Positions 1 through 12,245 of a DNA stretch of 64,000 nucleotides are shown here, in pieces. The DNA is from Miscanthus floridulus (lineage: Eukaryota > Streptophyta > Magnoliopsida > Poales > Poaceae): positions 111,430,461 through 111,494,460 of the forward strand of contig NC_089595.1 of NCBI RefSeq assembly GCF_019320115.1, written 5' to 3'. Position numbers and translations under genes: made by a program. The notes below the pieces were generated by a model. The model worked only from the letters and a program-made list of their open reading frames with translations. It ran no database searches and was not told where the DNA came from. Each line of letters opens with the position of its first letter. Positions within the stretch are counted from its first letter, which is position 1.

Positions 1-3000
1 TCTAAAGCAAAGAGTTGTGGAGTTACGACTTCCTTCTTCTGCAGATAGAATGTCTCTTCTTATGTCCTCTGATCTAGTCTTACCTATTGCTGCTCATGCT
101 GAAGCTTCTCCTAATATTGTCTCTATTCCTGTGGTATGTGAGTTCTAGGACGTTTTTTCTGAAGATCTACCTGGGTTGCCACCAGATAGAGATATGGAGT
201 TCTCCATTAAGTTAGAGCCTGGTACTACTCCTATCTCCCGACGCTCGTACCACATGGCTCTGAAGGAATTGGCTGAAATGAAGAAGCGGTTGGAAGAGTT
301 GTTGGAAAAGGGCTTCATCCATCCTAGCTCTTCACCATGGGGTTGTCTAGCCATTTTGTGAAGAAGAAGGATGGCACTCTTCGGATGTGTGTGGATTACC
401 GCCCTCTCAATGCGGTAACCATTAAGAACAAGTATCCTTTACCTTATATTGATACTTTGTTCGATCAACTAGCTGGTGCCAAGGTGTTCTCTAAGATTGA
501 CCTTTGTTCAGGCTATCATCAAATCAAGATTAGACCACAAGATATACCAAAGACAGCTTTTTCTACTAGGTATGCGCTGTATGAATACCTAGTCATGTCT
601 TTTGGTCTCACCAATGCTCCTATATTTTTCATGTACTTGATGAATTTAGTCGTTATGATGGAGGTTGACAAGTTTATAGTGGTATTCATTGATGATATCC
701 TGATATATTCCAAGAACAAGGAAGAGCATGCCTAACACCTTCGAATAGTACTAGCTCGATTGAGGGAACACAAGTTGTATGCTAAATTCAGCAAGTGTGA
801 ATTTTGGTAGGATCGAGTGTAGTTTTTGGGGCATGTTTTGACACCTGACGATATTTCTGTAGACCCCAGCATGGTGCAAGATGTGCTAAATTGGAAGTCT
901 CCTAAGTTAGTGCATCAGATTCGTCAGTTCCTTGTTCTAGCTGGATACTATCGGCGTTTCATTCTAGATTTCTCCAAGATAGCTTAGCCAATGACCAAGC
1001 TGCTCCAAAAAGAAGCCAAGTTTGTTTGGAGTCCGGCCTGTGAAGAAGTCTTCCAAGCTTTGAAAAACCTTCTTACCACTGCTCCTGTCTTGGCCCAATC
1101 AGATATTGATAGACTTTTTGATGTATATTGTGATGCCTCAAAGACGGGGTTGGGATGTGTGCTTATACAGGAGGGGCGTATGATAGCTTATGCTTTACGC
1201 CAACTGAAAAAGCACAAAGTGAATTACTCCACCCATGATTTAGAGTTGGCTGCTGTGGTCCACGCTCTAAAAATTTAGAGGCATTACTTGTTGGGCAACA
1301 AAGTACACATTTTTACATATCATAAGAGCCTCAAATATATTTTTACTCAGTCTGAGTTAAATATGAGGCAAAGGAGATGGTTGGAATTGATCAAGGATTA
1401 TAACTTAGAGGTACATTATCACCCAGGAAAGGCCAATGTGGTAGCTGATGCTTTGGGCCAAAAGTCATATCAGGTTAAAGAAACACCTTTGTCTCTCAAC
1501 TATGTAGAGGTGCTGGCTCACATTGTCTTAGTCTTAGAATTACTTGAGCAGATTATTATGGAGCAAAGGCAAGACGCTTTAGAAATTTCTCACATCAAGA
1601 AATTGATTGCCGAAGGGCGTGGTCCTCAGTTAAGTATTGATGAGCAAGGAGTAGTGAGGTACAAGAACAAAGTGGTGGTTCCTTCAAATGAAGAGCTTAG
1701 AAGGGAGATTTTGAATGGAGCTCATCATTCAAAGCTGTCTATCCATCCTGGCAGCAACAAGATGTACCATGATTTGCGCCACTTATATTGGTGGTCCAAC
1801 ATGAAATAGGACATTGTTTAGTACGTCACGGAGTGCGACATTTGTGGAAGAGTTAAGGCAGATCATATGCGTACCCTCAGATATTTGTAGCCCTTGCCCA
1901 TTCCTGTTTGGAAATGGAAAGATATTTCCATGGATTTCATTGTGGGTTTACCTCAAACATCCAAGGGCTATGACTCTATTTGGGTTATTATGGACCGTCT
2001 CACTAAGTCTACTCATTTTCTCTCGATGGACACTAGATATACAACCAAGAAGTATGCCCAGATATATTTTGATCGGGTTGTGACCCTACATGGAGTTCCC
2101 CTTACTATCATCTCTGATAGAAGGTCAGTTTTTGTCTCTCATTTCTGGGAGCAACTACATCAATGTCTTGGTACTCGTCTCCTCAGAAGCTCAGCTTATC
2201 ATCCACAAACTGATGGCCAAACTAAAAGGGTGAACTAGGTGCTTGAGGATATGTTGAGAGCTTGTGCCATTTCTTTCCCTGAAAAAGTGGGATGAATGCC
2301 TGAAGTTAGTCGAGTTCTCTTACAATAATAGCTATCAAGAGAGCATTCGTATGGCACCATTTGAAGCTCTGTATGGAAAGAAATGTAGGACACCACTTAA
2401 CTGTGTTGAAGTGGGAGACCATGGATACTTTGGGCCTAACTTCATCAAAGAAGCTCGAGAGCAAGTCAGCATTATTCAGAGTCATTTGAAGGCAGCTCAG
2501 AGCTGACAGAAAGCTTATGTGGACAAGCGAAGAAGGCATTTGCAGTTTGTAGTTGGGGATTATGTGTACCTCAAGGTGTCTCCTATGGGAGGGGTGTATT
2601 GGTTTGGTGTCCATGGCAAGCTAGCTCCTCGATACGTGGGTCCTTACAAAATTTTGAAGCAGTGTAGCCCAATTGCTTATCGTCTCCAACTTCTAGATAT
2701 TTTATCGGCGGTACATGATGTGTTCCACGTATCTTAGCTGAAGAACTATTTGCGGGTGCCTGATGAAGCAATGGAAATTGAAGGGTTTCCCCTCCAACCT
2801 GACTTGACGTATATTGAGCATCTCGTCAAGATTTTAGACGAAAAGGAAAGAGTGACAAGGAATAATGTGGTGAAGTTCTACGAGGTGCAGTGGCAGAACC
2901 ACTCGAAGGATGAATCCATGTGGGAACAAGAGAGCTATATCTCGAAGCATTACCCCCCACCTTCTCTCTGGTTCAAATAGGTAGTTGTTTACATTGAAAT

Positions 3001-3073
3001 GTAATTCTTATCTCTTTTCCCACACTAGACACATGAAATCTCGGGTCAAGATAGTGTTTTAGGGGGGTAGATT
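1..3073 (+). mobile_element. Tekay/Del-lineage Ty3/gypsy retrotransposon, internal region (3' part), decayed
   Basis: This is the pol part of a chromovirus, read left to right: the protease-RT spacer, reverse transcriptase (about 180-900, with FIDDILIYS near 690), RNase H (about 1090-1480), integrase (zinc-binding region about 1680-1870, DDE core about 1920-2240) and a C-terminal chromodomain (about 2810-2960). It ends in a purine tract at about 3057-3070 directly before a TG-starting LTR. The frame shifts once near 340-360 and once near 2240-2264. There are 12 internal stops: TAG at 146, 808, 820, 985, 1276, 1807, 1819, 1888, 2236 and 2735, TAA at 733 and TGA at 2504. The 5' LTR, gag and protease lie outside the window. 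The element cannot encode a working polyprotein. The lineage call rests on the integrase-chromodomain layout and the very long LTR. Confidence 0.9.
176..2980 (+). pseudogene. Ty3/gypsy pol polyprotein pseudogene (RT-RNaseH-integrase-chromodomain)
   Basis: This is the coding remnant of the Tekay-like element. The RT motifs, the RNase H segment ([14 protein letters not shown]), the integrase core (SDRRSVFVSHFWEQL, AYHPQTDGQTKRVN) and the chromodomain (ILDEKERVTRNNVVKFYEVQW) are all recognisable and in canonical order. The reading moves from frame 2 to frame 1 near 350 and back to frame 2 near 2250, each by a small indel. Stop codons break it into at least eight pieces. The natural end is the TAG at 2978-2980, about 95 bp before the LTR. 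Most internal stops are TAG at sites where relatives carry Gln or Trp (family knowledge). Confidence 0.88.
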
Positions 3074-6000
3074 TGTAACACCCTCGGTGTTACACTGTAT
3101 AGTCTTTTGCTAAAACATTGCATGAGCATTATATTTATGTGTAAATATGTGTAATATAGGGTGCAAAGAAATGTACGTAACTTGAAACGATCATCGGAAA
3201 CGCGAAATGAAAGATACATTCAATGTCGTGTTATATCACTTAGGGTTTTACATGAATTTTTATTAAACAAAAATACTATAGAATGCATATACGGTACATT
3301 AATAAAGTTTGTAGTATAAGCTTCATAGGTGACAATGAAATACTTGAGGTCGCGCTGCTGGCCACTGCCACCCGCTGCCGCGCCCAAGCACGCACTCACG
3401 CGCACTCGGGACGCTGGGGCCGGTGGGCCCGGTCGCTCTGCTCCACCGCTACCATCTGCCTTGCTGGGTCACCCATGTGCGCTCTCACCGCCAGCATCGT
3501 GCCCGCCTGTGTCGCTGCGCCGCCGTCCTGTCACCGTGCTGCTGCTGCCCGCTTCGGCCGTCGCGTTATGCGGCTCTGCCACCTCGTGCTCACCTGCGTG
3601 GGACTATTGTGCGTGTGGCCACACTTGGCCTGCTATGGCCGGCACATGGCCCTGCCCGCACCGTCGCCTTGCCGCACGTGGGGTTGCTCCCCTCGCCGCT
3701 ATGTCGCCGTTTCACCTTTATGATGTTGAAGCCATAGGCACGTGTCCCGCTGCCAATGTCCATGTTCCACCTAGGCAAGGACAAGCCAAGCTCTGACCAA
3801 CCCCTCCCTGCTCCTTGTCATTTCCACCTGATGTGACGCCGCCTCTACGTCTAATAGGGAGGAGTCGCCATCACCTGGTGACCCCGCTTCTCTGGCTCCG
3901 CATTTACTCCTAGCTGGCTAGACTTGCCTCTCCCTCCCTCTCTTTGGCCCGTTGTGGCCATCGGCCAGTCTTTAAGACGAAGGCATTCCCACTGGCGCCA
4001 ACTACCCTTCCCCCTACATTGAAATTCATCGTAATCTGACCACCTCCATCCAATTCCTTGCAACCGTGCCTAGCTTGTGAGGTTAGCTCATGGTTAGAAT
4101 CGAATCACGGAGCTATCGTCCACCGAAGAGGTCATGCGAGGCATTTTCCTCACGGCGGTCCGCCATGGCCACTGAAAGGGGGTATTCTGCCATGGCGTCG
4201 TTTCTTTGCTCCTTTGCTCCTAACGATCGGTGCTTTGGCGTTGCTTTGACTTGGTTGCCTTGCCCATGTAGCAGTTTCACCGATGGAGCAGCTGGTCGCC
4301 GGGAACATCTTTGCCGCGGTCGGTGTGAACCGGAGCACTCCCGCGCACGTGGTCAACCACCTTGCCAAGCCTCACGACCGCATCCAGACCATCCTACACA
4401 TCTCTAGTGAGGCACCTCTGCTCCTAGGGTAGACGGTTGAACCAGTTGAGGTCTAGGATCACCGGGACGCATTCGTTACCGCTGGTGAACTGGGTTTGAT
4501 GTCGTTCCCGTGGCCAACGCATTTGGGTGTGGTAGCGATTCAAATAGGGTTTTGTATTGTTTCCCATAGCATATGGGTGGACAAAGGGTATCTGTAGAGG
4601 CGTTGGGCTAGGTATTTTCACCGGCGCCGATGTTGTCATGGCCAGACCCTACCACGGTGCATGCCCATGTCTTCGTGCAGCACCATTTTTGGCGTTTGAT
4701 ACCTCGATCGGTTGCGCTTTACACATAGAGTGTTATGGTGGTGATGGTTGATGCCAGGGAGGTCCGTGCTCACCTGTGTTTGGTCGGAGATGTCATGGCC
4801 TTTATTAGTTCCGGTCAGGGACCTTGAAAAACTAGAATTCGAGTAAGGGCAGGGTGCTAGATGCAAATCCATAATTCAGTTAAATAGTGTTGAGTTAGCT
4901 TCGCAAATAGGAAAGAGAACGGGGGATCTTTAGCAAAAGAGCCAGCTTGCGCACGGGCTCCGCCGTGGGCCGCGTCCGCGTGCCGCGCTGGTGGCTCGCA
5001 TTTGCACGCGCTACGTGAGCGTGGGCCGAGCTACGATGGGCTGCGCCGGGCTATATTGCCTTTTCTTTTCTAATGAATTAGTTCATGCTTTTCTAAATTA
5101 AGTTGTGAACTAATCTTTGATAATTAGTATAAAATTATGTAGGAGTCCAAAAATTATGAAGTAAATTTTGTTAGTCTCCTAAATTCATGATCTAGCTTTT
5201 CATGTATTTAGCTCGTATAGTTCTATGGTATCCTTAGGGTTACTTTATTTATTGTAATATCTTGTTGTTATTAGGATTATTTAGAGAAAGAATTTTCGTG
5301 ATGAAATGGTAGAAGTGTTAGCTCTAAAATTTTTACAGAAGACTCATAACATTATTAAGCACTCATTGTAATTTTTGCAACCCTAGAGTAGGTTGATAAA
5401 TAGAGTATCTAGTGCTCCTTGTTTTATCATATAGAGAGTAAATCGATAGTAAGAATAAGAATGCCTTTAGTTGCTAAGTTAATGTATGAAATGTTTCATA
5501 CCTGTTAGTGGTAATAATAGATAACTTAGCATATTAGTCGATAGAGCTAGCTTAGTAGCTTGATAATTGTATTTTATTTTAAGAGTTGTTGTTGCCGTAT
5601 TACTAAGTGTTGCATCATCATTTCATGCATGTAGATAACGAGTTGGTAGAGTTCGTGCCTGTGGGTGAACAGGAATACAAGGAGATCATTGAGGAGTATG
5701 AGGAGGAGATTCTCGTATAGGAGGGAGCCCCGGAGCCGTTTGTTGCTGACTTTGTTGACACCCCGCCTACCCAAGGCAAGCCCCGATGCATAACCCTTAT
5801 TTTGAATGATCACTGGATATATATGATGTGCATTTATGTTACATGCATTTAATGGAAACTACATGCATAAATATATCTACCTATGAGTCCTACTAGTATA
5901 GGTCGAGTAGGTGCTATGCTCAGGATTTTAGTAGCGTGAGTAACATGTCGTTACTCACAATAGGTGATTATTATCACTCATGATAAAATGGTGGAAAGGA

Positions 6001-6332
6001 AAAATGGAGACCGGGCAGGGATATGGTTTGGGTACTGGTGGGTGTAAGAGGTTGTGTCTTGCGGCCAATAGGGCATAGCTTGGTTACACTTTTTCCCTAT
6101 CTGTGTCGGTTAAGGACCGGCCATTGCAATGGACGCTAGGCAAGTCACAGATTTATTATCCCAAGCACATACTTGGCTATGGGCGCAGGGAAGGCTTATT
6201 GCTCTCTTGTTATGGGTTCTGGCTCTTTCCGGACCGACTAATGGGAGGTGGGGATGGTGGAGGTCTAAGCACCACACTGAGTCCAGGACTCAGGAGCGGG
6301 GGCTTAGAGTCTAAGTTTGGACGGGGACCTAG

Positions 6333-7125
6333 TGATGAGGACATCGCCACACTAGACACACCGACGCCATGGTCTTCCCCAAGTTGCAATTCGTTCCCAA
6401 CTCAGCTGCCACGTCGCCCTCGGATTCAGCAGACACGTCGTCACTGTTTCGGTCATAACTTTCTCATACGACATCAAAACGGGCCATTCTTGGATGCGTT
6501 GGAAAGGGGACGACGACGCCGTCGTTTTGGATCTGATCCCAGCTCCTGAAGGTCCATGGATCATTCTGTGTGACCACGGCAAGGTGCTGCGTCACCTAAT
6601 TGGGCCAACTTGGCCATGTATCGTGTCGGGCCTTAAGCCCAAGTTGTGGGCGCCCAACCCCTGGCCGTCCCCAACCCTAGGTCGAGTCTTAGACTATAAA
6701 CACAGCCGCTGCCGCTGCTACACAATTGGGTTTTGTTTAGAGTTTAGTTTTCCATCGAGAAACTGAATCGTTCATTGTAACTGTGGTGACAAATCCTTTT
6801 ACAGTGATCCAGGGCCCCCGTTCTTGATCTCCTCCACTGTGTCGATTAGTCCTTTGGAACCGAGTTCTAGAACCCTCTATTGATATTTGCATCATTCATA
6901 TTTGCAATATCAGATTGCGTGTTTTACATTCTTGCTTATGCTCTTCGATTCGCTTGCAGGAAAAGCCTTCTTGGCGAGGTCAATCAAGTTGTGCTTGGTT
7001 GATAACCAACGGAGCAGTGGTGTAACAGTTGCAGGGTTCGAATTGCGTCTGATTTGAAGCCGGATCGCCAACGTCGAGATCTCCATAAATCGAACTTACC
7101 GGCTACCTCTCGGAAGATCGGGCCT
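6333..7125 (+). repeat. 5' LTR of the nested gag-only element (3' end deleted)
   Basis: It matches 8924-9716 base for base in length and differs by scattered substitutions. After the shared GGGCCT at 7120-7125 it runs straight into gag-like codons, while the 3' copy continues for 10 more bases to CTCATCA. The LTR end, the primer-binding site and the start of gag are therefore missing here. Confidence 0.85.
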
Positions 7126-7190
7126 TTGGTGATGAAGATGCGTATGCTGACGGTGGTGGCCGTCGCCACCTCAACTTCAATCGTCGTGGT

Positions 7191-8810
7191 ATGGAAGGTA
7201 ATAATCATGGTAATAATGATCCTTTTGCTAAAATTAAATTTAGTCTACCTCCTTTTGCTGGTAATGTTGATCCAGAGGCATATTTAGATTGGGAGCTTGC
7301 TGTTCAACAAAAATTTGATTCTCATAATGTTCCTGCTGAGCATAGAGTTAGACTTGCTACTAGTGAGTTTACTAATTTTGCTTTGTTCTGGTGGAGTGAT
7401 CTTTGCAATGCCAATAATGCTGCTGCTGTGCCTCAAACTTGGAATGTTTTAAAGCAACGTATGAAATCTCATTTTGTTCCTCCTTATTACCAACGTGATT
7501 TACGTTTGAAACTACAAACTTTAAAACAAGGTGATAAAGGAGTAGAAGCATACTATCAAGAATTGCTTATTGGTTTAGCACGTTGTGGTATAAATGAAGA
7601 TGATAATGATGCTAGTGCTAGATTTTTTGGTGGTTTAAACCATGATATACAGAACATACTTGATTACAAAGAATGGCGCAATTTTTCCCAATTGTATCAT
7701 CTTGCTATTAAGGTAGAACGAGAAGTACAGGGACGCAAACAACACCAGCCTTTCAGGTCTAACAATGGGAGGAATTTTCAGCAGCGTTCCAAGCCAGAGA
7801 CGCCCAAGCTTCCTGTTGCACCACAGCCATCTACACCTCCATTTTCTTCCGGGGTAAGTAAATTGTCTAATGTGCAGTTTCCACAGCTGAAGAAAGGTGC
7901 CACTCCGGGTGCTTCTACTAGCTCCTCCTCGTCCAGTTCTAAAATCATTTGCCACCGATGCAAAGGCATGGGACATGTCATGAAGGAGTGCCCCAGTCGT
8001 CGCGCTTTCATTGCTACCGAGGATGGATATGTAAGTGCTAGTGATGTTGAAGATGATTTAGCCCTTGCTGCTAACATTGATGCAGATCCCACCGAGGGCG
8101 ATCAAGACAAGGAGGCCATCACCATTGACTCCGTGGCTGCTGCCGCGGACTACCCTAGCCTTCTTGTGCAGCGTGTGTTGAGTACACGTGTGGGACATGA
8201 AGAAGAGATGAAGATCCAATGCCACAATTTGTTCCACATGTATCTTATTGTGCAGGGTCGTCGTGTTCTCACTATCATTGATGGTGGGAGTTGCAACAAC
8301 TTGGTGAGTTCAGATTTGGTTGACAAGCTTGGCTTGACCACACGACAACATTCGTATCCATATAAACTTCAATGGTTCAATAATAGTGGTAAGACTAAGG
8401 TAACTAAATCAGCACGCATTAGCTTTTTCACAGGCTCTTATCATGATACTGCTGATTTTGATGTTGTCCCTATGCAAGCTTGTTCCATTTTGTTAGGTCG
8501 ACCATGGGAATTTGATAATGATGCTTTACACCATGGAAGAACTAATACATACACTATCATACATAAGGACAAGAAAATTACATTGCTGCCTTTGTCTCCT
8601 ACGGATATTATTAAACATGCTAATGAGATTAAAAATAAACCTCCAACAGACATTGCTAAAAATAATGGGATTAAGTTAAAAGGAGGTGCTTTTCTTGCTA
8701 CAACTTCTACTACTGCTGAGTTATGTGATAATCCTGATGCACCATGTTATACTATGTTTTGTCAACCTTTTATGTCTGCTGCATTGCCTGCTGTCACTAA
8801 CCTTTTGTAG
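7191..8810 (+). CDS. Gag plus retropepsin-like protein of the nested element
   Basis: This is a 539-codon open frame without stops. Residues about 20-170 form a retrotransposon gag domain (YLDWELAVQQKF, FALFWWSDLC). A serine-rich linker follows, then a CCHC zinc knuckle near residue 255 (CHRCKGMGHVMKEC), then a retropepsin-like region at about residues 345-450 with IIDGGSCNNLVSS and ILLGRPWEFDND. The active site reads DGGS instead of DSG, a variant common in plant Ty3/gypsy proteases. The frame stays open upstream of this ATG into the LTR junction, so the true start has been lost. The frame is notably intact compared with the surrounding Tekay pol, which suggests a later insertion. The protein would package RNA and process Gag. 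Confidence 0.85.
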   Translation: MEGNNHGNNDPFAKIKFSLPPFAGNVDPEAYLDWELAVQQKFDSHNVPAEHRVRLATSEFTNFALFWWSDLCNANNAAAVPQTWNVLKQRMKSHFVPPYYQRDLRLKLQTLKQGDKGVEAYYQELLIGLARCGINEDDNDASARFFGGLNHDIQNILDYKEWRNFSQLYHLAIKVEREVQGRKQHQPFRSNNGRNFQQRSKPETPKLPVAPQPSTPPFSSGVSKLSNVQFPQLKKGATPGASTSSSSSSSKIICHRCKGMGHVMKECPSRRAFIATEDGYVSASDVEDDLALAANIDADPTEGDQDKEAITIDSVAAAADYPSLLVQRVLSTRVGHEEEMKIQCHNLFHMYLIVQGRRVLTIIDGGSCNNLVSSDLVDKLGLTTRQHSYPYKLQWFNNSGKTKVTKSARISFFTGSYHDTADFDVVPMQACSILLGRPWEFDNDALHHGRTNTYTIIHKDKKITLLPLSPTDIIKHANEIKNKPPTDIAKNNGIKLKGGAFLATTSTTAELCDNPDAPCYTMFCQPFMSAALPAVTNLL

Positions 8811-8827
8811 GAGTTCGCTGATGATGG

Positions 8828-8936
8828 GATGGAGTCGAGGACGACTCCAATTCTAGAAGGAGGGGATGATGAGGACATCGCCAAGATGGAGTCGAGGACG
8901 ACTCCAATTCGAGAAGGGGAGGATGATGAGGACATT
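8828..8936 (+). repeat. Tandem duplication of the polypurine tract/LTR-start segment
   Basis: Two copies of a unit of about 57 bp (GGAGTCGAGGACGACTCCAA, a short purine tract, then GATGATGAGGACAT) lie head to tail. The second copy runs into the 3' LTR. The first copy carries the first bases of an LTR, which suggests an LTR-edge rearrangement. Confidence 0.75.
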
Positions 8937-9726
8937 GCCACACTGGACACACCGACGCCATGGTCTTCCCCAAGTTGCAATTCGTTCCCAACTCAGCTGC
9001 CACGTCGCCCTCGGATTCAGCAGACACGTCGTCACTTTTTCGGTCATAACTTTCTCATACGACATCGAAATGGGCCGTTCTTGGATGCGTTGGAAAGGGG
9101 ACGACGACGCCGTCGTTTTGGATCTGGTCCCAGCTCCAGAAGGTCCGTGGATCATTCTATGTGACCATGGCAAGGTGCTGCATCACCTAATTGGGCCAAC
9201 TTGGCCATGTATCGTGTCAGGCCTTAAGCCCAAGTTGTGGGCGCCCAACCCCTGGCCATCCCCAACCCTAGGTCGAGTCTTAGACTATAAACACAGCCGC
9301 CGCCGCTGCTACACAATTGGGTTTTGTTTAGAGTTTAGTTTTCCATCGAGAAACTGAATCGTTCATTGTAACTGTGGTGACAAATCCTTTTACAGTGATC
9401 CAGTGCCCCCGTTCTTGATCTCCTCCACTGTGTCGATTAGTCCTTTGGAACCGAGTTCTAGAACCCTCTATTGATATTCGCGTCATTCATATTTGCAATA
9501 TCAGATTGCGTGTTTTACCTTCTTGCTTATGCTCTTCGATTCACTTGCAGGAAAAGCCTTCTTGGCGAGGTCAATCAAGTTGTGCTTGGTTGATAACCAA
9601 TGGAGCAGTGGTGTAACGGTTGCAGGGTTCAAATCACGTCTGATTTAAAGCCGGATCACCAACGTCGAGATCTCCATAAATCGAACTTACCGGCTACCTC
9701 TTGGAAGATCGGGCCTGTACTCATCA
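8924..9726 (+). repeat. 3' LTR of the nested gag-only element
   Basis: It begins TGATGAGGACATTGCC after the purine-rich GAGAAGGGGAGGA and ends GTACTCATCA, followed by the target duplication CCTAG. It is 803 bp and complete. Confidence 0.87.
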
Positions 9727-10749
9727 CCTAGACCCTATGATAGGAGAGTGATGGGTTGGTCCTACTTGAGCCTGGGGTACAAGTGAGGCATGTGTTTTGA
9801 GGTACCCAACTGGGCACATTGATTCGTGAATCGCCGGGCAATCCGGTACGGCTTGTCTAAACTCTAGCACCGTAGTAAGAACTCAAAGATGAAAGATGAT
9901 GAAATGGAACTGTTTGCTCAACTCTTGCTTGAAAGTAGAACAGGTGCTTACATAGAATGGCTAGGTAATGAAAGAATCATGACTGCTAATAATAACAGAA
10001 ATAAGGATTCACTAGTAGTATTGCTTTCTTCAAAAAGGAAACCAACAAACCATAAAGCTTATCATATTACTTGGAGTCGGGAATTTATTCCCACTAGTCG
10101 GATAAGTCTTGCGAGTACATTGTGTACTCAGGGTTTATTTACCCCTGTTGCAGGTACTGCTTGAGACATAGCCGTTGTGTGAAGGATTCTTCTGGTGGGC
10201 ACATATGGATCCTTACTTATTATCGATAGATGTTTACTTGATGTTTATTTTCATTCCGCTGTTTAATATTGCGCACTCTGAATTTGGTGATGTAATAATA
10301 CCATTTTAAGAACTCTGGATGTATGAAATGGACTAAGCAATGTAAGTTCATTCTCATTATTGATCCTGCGAGAAAAATGTGGATCATTCGGGCTCTCCCT
10401 TGGGGTGTGCTCGATGGAACCCGCCCGATGTAGCTCGCTCTCTGGGCACTTACTGTCAGTGGAAGACAAGCGCCTCCGTAAATGCATTATTTTGGGCGGT
10501 TCTGCCACATCATGGCCCAATTCTTCTCCTTGTACCTGTTCCTTCGATCGTACCTACAAGTTTAACATAAGTTAGTGGTTGTCTGTATGCACATGGCTGC
10601 TAAATTATTATATTTTAGTTGTCGCACCCATGTAACTTTCTGTTGGTTGTGTACAGCGGCGGTGGGCATGGCTGCAATCTTTCGAACTGCCTATATACCT
10701 TTATAGGATAGTGCATCTCGACCACGTGGAAGAAAATTAGTGGCTAGTT

Positions 10750-12245
10750 AAAAAGCCACTCATCAAACTCTTCCTCGGTGCGAGGACTTAGGTACCCCTC
10801 TAGCTCGAATCTGGACCAAGGACACCAATTCACCTAAAAGTTAGGAAACTACAGTTAAGTTTTTTGAATAATTAAAAAGCAACAACACCGACTAGCAGTA
10901 TCAAAGTGGTTGTTACCTAGTGCTGTGTTAGGACATCTAGCGTGTCCGAGTACTACCTGTACCGCCACTTCGGGTTCCCTCTAACTACCTCCGCTTCTTG
11001 CCAGATGTACAGAGCAGCCAGTCCTACGTCCACGTGATTCCATGCCTACATTGAATAGGATAGTCAGTCACAAGTGCGGCATCAAGTTTGAGGAAAATAA
11101 AAAATCGATGCACTTACAAGTAAACCGTGAACAACAGGCCTCCCGACTGGCCATCGCTCCCAACACAAAACCTGTAGTAGGTGGGAACAACCTCCTAGGT
11201 TGGCACCTCCTGTACTGCGTCTGTAGGCAACGCAGAGCTGACGATAGATCCATGCTAGGACCACGCTGCCCCAGCTGTACGCTCCTATATTCTCCCATGG
11301 CTGGCTCAGTATGTTGAGGAAGGCCTAGCTGATGGTGTTACCCGACGCGTCGGGGAACAGGAAGGCACCTAAGAAGTGCCACAGCCACACCCTAGAATAC
11401 CTCTCGATCTCCTACTCTAGAGCATTTGGGTGCAGCGGCGCCCCAAAGTTTTCTGTTATCCAGACCAAATTGACACCGGATGTTTTCCTGAAATATTTTG
11501 CAAACATTAAATTAGAACTGACACCGGATGTTACATGAGAGCTGAGGGAACAAAAACAAACATTAAATTAGACAAAGACAATATGCATCATAAAAGTTAT
11601 GTACTACACCCTCCATCTAAATAGCAAAATAATTTGTAGAATATGTGCTAGTGTCAAAATGGTAAATGTTTGGAAAATTAAATTAGAAATTCTTACTTTA
11701 CTCTCTTAGCATTCTCGTCCTTGGGTGGTCTTCTACCATAGAACTGCTCCACCAAGTCCATCTAGTGATCGTTATCAAGGATCCCAGTCACTGGAAGATC
11801 CCCCAACCGTAGACACAGTATCATCTTCACATCCAGCATAGTGATAGTCATCTTGCCGCATGGAAGGTGGAAGGTGTGGATCTCTGGCCTCTACCTGTTG
11901 GTTTTTAATTCAATACAAGAAGTTTTTTAATTCAAACAATGAGACAAATTAATGCTTTGTACTATCGCAAATGTGTATCAAATCATACCTATCAACAGCA
12001 ACAATGAGAAGTGCAGGGTCGAGGATTGGTAGCCTAGTGTTGAAGACCTAGACGATCTCAAGGAAGCCGACACGCTGTATGTATGGCTAATATCGCTCAT
12101 CCCAGCGGTGCGGTTGGTGCATGCATAGTCTAAGAGGTACCAAGTCCTCCTGAAGCTCCGACAGGCACTTGGCTCAGTGGTCCTTGTCGTAGTGCACCTC
12201 AAGAATGGGGTACTGCGGATGATGATCCCCCATCCTGGTTCAAAT
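10750..12245 (-). pseudogene. Plant mobile domain (PMD, MAIN-like) pseudogene
   Basis: The minus strand translates to several diagnostic PMD blocks. RPEIHTFHLPCGKMTIT lies near 11880-11830, followed by VKMILCLRLGDLPVTG. WLWHFLGAFLFPDASGN lies near 11390-11340, and a further block (GSVVLAWIYRQLCVAYRR) near 11260-11215. The first block sits near 12235-12000 (VHYDKDH, then LCMHQPHRWDERYQPY). Stops (several TAG) and frame changes interrupt it. PMD proteins (PF10536) are plant nuclear factors that also occur inside transposons. It is on the same strand as, and directly downstream of, the MULE transposase, so it may have been a second gene of that element. Exon limits are approximate. Confidence 0.75.

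Larger units (their letters stand above)
6333..9726 (+). mobile_element. Non-autonomous gag-protease-only LTR retrotransposon (TR-GAG-like), nested in the Tekay LTR
   Basis: The element is bounded by perfect short inverted termini TGATGAG/CTCATCA and a 5-bp target duplication CCTAG (6328-6332 and 9727-9731). Its LTRs at 6333-7125 and 8924-9726 align over 793 bp without an obvious length difference. Between them is one ORF for Gag plus an aspartic-protease-like domain and no reverse transcriptase, RNase H or integrase, so it must have depended on a partner element. The 5' LTR lacks its last 10 bases and the primer-binding site. Just before the 3' LTR, a stretch of about 57 bp carrying the purine tract is tandemly duplicated (8828-8923). 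Confidence 0.88.
3074..10509 (+). repeat. 3' LTR of the Tekay-like element, split by a nested element
   Basis: It starts TGTAACACC right after the purine tract and probably ends ...TTCTGCCACA at 10509. With the nested element (6333-9726) and one copy of its target duplication removed, it is about 4.0 kb, within the long-LTR range of this lineage. The part after the nest (9732-10509) resumes LTR sequence, including the stretch around 10100-10150 that is common near the 3' end of such LTRs. The 3' limit is inferred from the CA ending because the 5' LTR is not in the window for comparison. Several GC-rich short ORFs at 3280-4400 look like LTR sequence, not genes. Confidence 0.7.

Noticed and set aside
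3283..4407. Overlapping ORFs of 100-155 codons on both strands
   Set aside because: They lie in the GC-rich part of the Tekay LTR, have biased composition and no family likeness; open only because GC-rich DNA has few stops.
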